Assembly: GCA_025355595.1 (NCBI GenBank)
Contig: JANXZI010000329.1
Location: 1-16,326 of the forward strand
Length of the DNA: 16,326 nucleotides
DNA from: Spartobacteria bacterium
Lineage (GTDB): Bacteria > Verrucomicrobiota > Verrucomicrobiia > Chthoniobacterales > Chthoniobacteraceae
Reading direction: 5' to 3'
Of the stretch, positions 14,993 to 16,326 are shown in pieces; the first letter of the stretch is position 1, and each line of letters opens with the position of its first letter. The translations under genes and the position numbers were made by a program. The notes under the pieces are model-generated. The model saw only the letters and a program-made list of their open reading frames with translations. It was not told the DNA's origin and searched no databases.

Positions 14993-15979
14993 CTACTGCT
15001 TCGTGTTGCCCGCGACGATCTGGTCGTAGATCCACGCGTAGGTCTTCTCCAGCCCGTCGCGCAGCTTCGTGCCCGGCTCCCATCCGAATACTTTTTTGAT
15101 CAGCGTGTTGTCGCTATTGCGTCCGTTCACGCCCTTCGGCGCGTCGAGGTTGTATTTCCGCGCGAGTTTCACGCCGGCGATCCCTTCCACGATGTCCACG
15201 AGTTCATTGATCGAGACCATCTCGCTGCTGCCGATATTGATCGGCTCCGCGAAATCGCTGTGCGTGAGCATCTGCGTGCCGTGCAGGCAGTCCGCGATGT
15301 ACATGAAGCTGCGCGTCTGTTTTCCGTCGCCCCAGATGTCAATCTCGTGCTTCCCGCTGCGCTTCGCATGGATCACCTTGCGGCAGATCGCCGCCGGCGC
15401 CTTCTCGCGTCCGCCGTCCCACGTCCCGTTCGGACCGTACACATTGTGGTAGCGCGCGACCCGCGTGAGGACGCCGAAGTCCTCGCGAAAATGCCGGCAC
15501 ATGCGCTCGCTGAAAAGCTTCTCCCATCCGTAGCCGTCCTCCGGCAATCCGGGATACGCGTCCTCCTCCTTCAGCGCCGTCACATTCGGATCGCGCTGCT
15601 TGTCGGCATTGTAAACGCACGCGCTCGACGCGTAGAAAAACCGCTCCGCGCCGATGTCCTTCGCGGCTTCGAGGAGGTGCGTATTGATGAGCACGCTCAG
15701 CATGCACAGCGCCTTGTTGTTTTCGATGAAGCCCATCCCGCCCATGTCCGCCGCCAGATTGTACACGACCACCGCGCCTTGCAGCGCATCGTAGCACGCC
15801 CGCTTGCCCTGGAGATCCATCACGCGGTTATCCACGTCGGGGAAAAATTGATACCAGTCCTTGATCGGCTTGCGATCCACGCAGCGGATCCGCGTGAAGC
15901 CCTGCCTGCGGAGGTCGCCGACGAGATGCCCGCCGATGAATCCGCCACCGCCGCAGACGACTACGAGATTGTCTTTCAT
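14993..15979 (-). CDS. GDP-mannose 3,5-epimerase-like NAD-dependent epimerase
   Basis: 328 residues, an extended short-chain dehydrogenase. The NAD-binding motif is GGGGFIGG (10-17). The catalytic Y150-x-x-x-K154 is present, as is the SSAC segment with Cys121 that corresponds to the catalytic Cys of plant GDP-mannose 3,5-epimerase. GTWDGGREKAPAAICRK (185-201) aligns closely with the plant enzyme and supplies the second acid/base Lys193. WGDGKQTRSF (216-225), NIGSSEMVS and GVNGRNSDN (283-291) are further near-identical family blocks. The plant reaction converts GDP-D-mannose to GDP-L-galactose. The same or a related GDP-sugar conversion is expected here, feeding polysaccharide assembly. It is followed after 9 bp by the WecG-family transferase and preceded by an FkbM-type methyltransferase. 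GDP-mannose specificity is inferred from residues, not shown. Confidence 0.9.
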   Translation of the reverse strand: MKDNLVVVCGGGGFIGGHLVGDLRRQGFTRIRCVDRKPIKDWYQFFPDVDNRVMDLQGKRACYDALQGAVVVYNLAADMGGMGFIENNKALCMLSVLINTHLLEAAKDIGAERFFYASSACVYNADKQRDPNVTALKEEDAYPGLPEDGYGWEKLFSERMCRHFREDFGVLTRVARYHNVYGPNGTWDGGREKAPAAICRKVIHAKRSGKHEIDIWGDGKQTRSFMYIADCLHGTQMLTHSDFAEPINIGSSEMVSINELVDIVEGIAGVKLARKYNLDAPKGVNGRNSDNTLIKKVFGWEPGTKLRDGLEKTYAWIYDQIVAGNTKQ

Positions 15980-16032
15980 GATTTCGAGATAAAGATTTTC
16001 GGGGAAGGGAGCGCGTTGCTAGTCGAGACTGG

Positions 16033-16068
16033 CGCGGGGTTCAAAGGAAATGTGCGCCGCACCCCGCG
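16033..16068. repeat. Inverted repeat between the methyltransferase and epimerase genes
   Basis: Perfect 8-bp arms CGCGGGGT (16033-16040) and ACCCCGCG (16061-16068) with a 20-nt spacer, in the 116-bp gap between two minus-strand genes. No T-tract follows. It could be an attenuator, a weak terminator or an operator. Confidence 0.35.
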
Positions 16069-16095
16069 AGCGCTTACTTCGGTGTGGAACGGGTG

Positions 16096-16326
16096 TTACA
16101 CCGCAGGCGCGTCGCGCAGTGCGAGCAGGGAGAAAATCCCGCCCTGCGTTGGTTCGAGGGTCTGTCCGTTCAGGAGCGTGAAACCATGGCCGATCAGGAA
16201 TGCCTCGATCGACTTGTCCTTGTAGCCGTCGAGGTAAACGGCCTTCACGCGCTTCGCCTGGAATAGCGCGAGCGCGCCATCGAGGACGGTCTTTTCCTGC
16301 CCTTCCACGTCAATTTTCAGAATGAG
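16096..16326 (-). CDS. FkbM-family methyltransferase, C-terminal part (cut by window edge)
   Basis: The last 76 residues of a gene whose start lies beyond the window. The fragment opens with LILKIDVEGQEKTVLDGA, the characteristic KIDVEG-x-E motif of FkbM-type SAM-dependent methyltransferases, and ends with a GFTLLNG...FSLLALR strand pattern. A GTG codon at 16308 is internal (the Val of DVEG), not a start. These enzymes O-methylate sugars or other small acceptors, and the position upstream of the epimerase and glycosyltransferase fits polysaccharide decoration. Confidence 0.8.
   Translation of the reverse strand, partial: LILKIDVEGQEKTVLDGALALFQAKRVKAVYLDGYKDKSIEAFLIGHGFTLLNGQTLEPTQGGIFSLLALRDAPAV

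Noticed and set aside
14162..16225. 687-codon open frame on the plus strand
   Set aside because: Antisense to the glycosyltransferase, epimerase and methyltransferase genes, all of which have clear family motifs. The composition is shadow-like.

Overview
This is a high-GC bacterial window with eight complete protein genes and one gene cut by the right edge. There are no rRNA or tRNA genes, no CRISPR array and no recognisable insertion sequence. The gene content suggests a Verrucomicrobiota member or a close relative. It includes a large secreted modular sulfatase whose C-terminal 'WRQTWYATT...ADNADP' type tail I associate with that phylum, a GDP-mannose 3,5-epimerase-like protein, a DUF4080-type radical SAM protein, proline/glycine-rich exported proteins, and an absence of Shine-Dalgarno sequences at every start. 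The phylum assignment is inference.

Region 1 (about 102-10691) looks like one functional unit. On the minus strand are an exported four-EF-hand protein with Pro/Gly-rich linkers (7255-8001), a 1650-residue exported protein joining a YHYH domain, Ig-like repeats and a complete sulfatase domain (1956-6908), and an exported fusion of an MbnP-like domain to a di-heme MauG/MbnH-type cytochrome c peroxidase (102-1856). Divergent from these, on the plus strand, is an OmpR/CpxR-type response regulator (8195-8938) that overlaps its CpxA-like membrane sensor kinase (8928-10691). The most telling signal is non-coding. The same 50-bp element lies upstream of the EF-hand gene (8117-8166) and of the YHYH-sulfatase gene (7008-7057). 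Each copy carries a direct repeat GTAAA-N6-GTAAA with an 11-bp period and a third half-site exactly 33 bp away, which is the form of a CpxR/OmpR-family operator. I infer that the two-component system controls both transcription units, and probably itself, because one copy lies in its own divergent promoter region.

Region 2 (10692-14155) carries an exported N-acyl-D-amino-acid deacylase-type amidohydrolase and a B12-binding-domain radical SAM protein, both on the plus strand. The gap between the kinase and the deacylase contains nested perfect inverted repeats.

Region 3 (14213-16326) is the end of a surface-polysaccharide cluster on the minus strand: the C-terminus of an FkbM-family methyltransferase, a GDP-mannose 3,5-epimerase-like protein, and a WecG/TagA/CpsF glycosyltransferase 9 bp downstream of the epimerase.

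The best candidate for an undescribed system is Region 1. It combines an envelope-sensing two-component system, a calcium-binding exported protein, a YHYH-sulfatase, and a single chain that contains both a likely tryptophan-oxidising di-heme enzyme and its presumed copper-binding substrate. Copper or metal homeostasis is a reasonable hypothesis from the MbnP/MbnH and Cpx parallels, but the sequence alone does not prove it.
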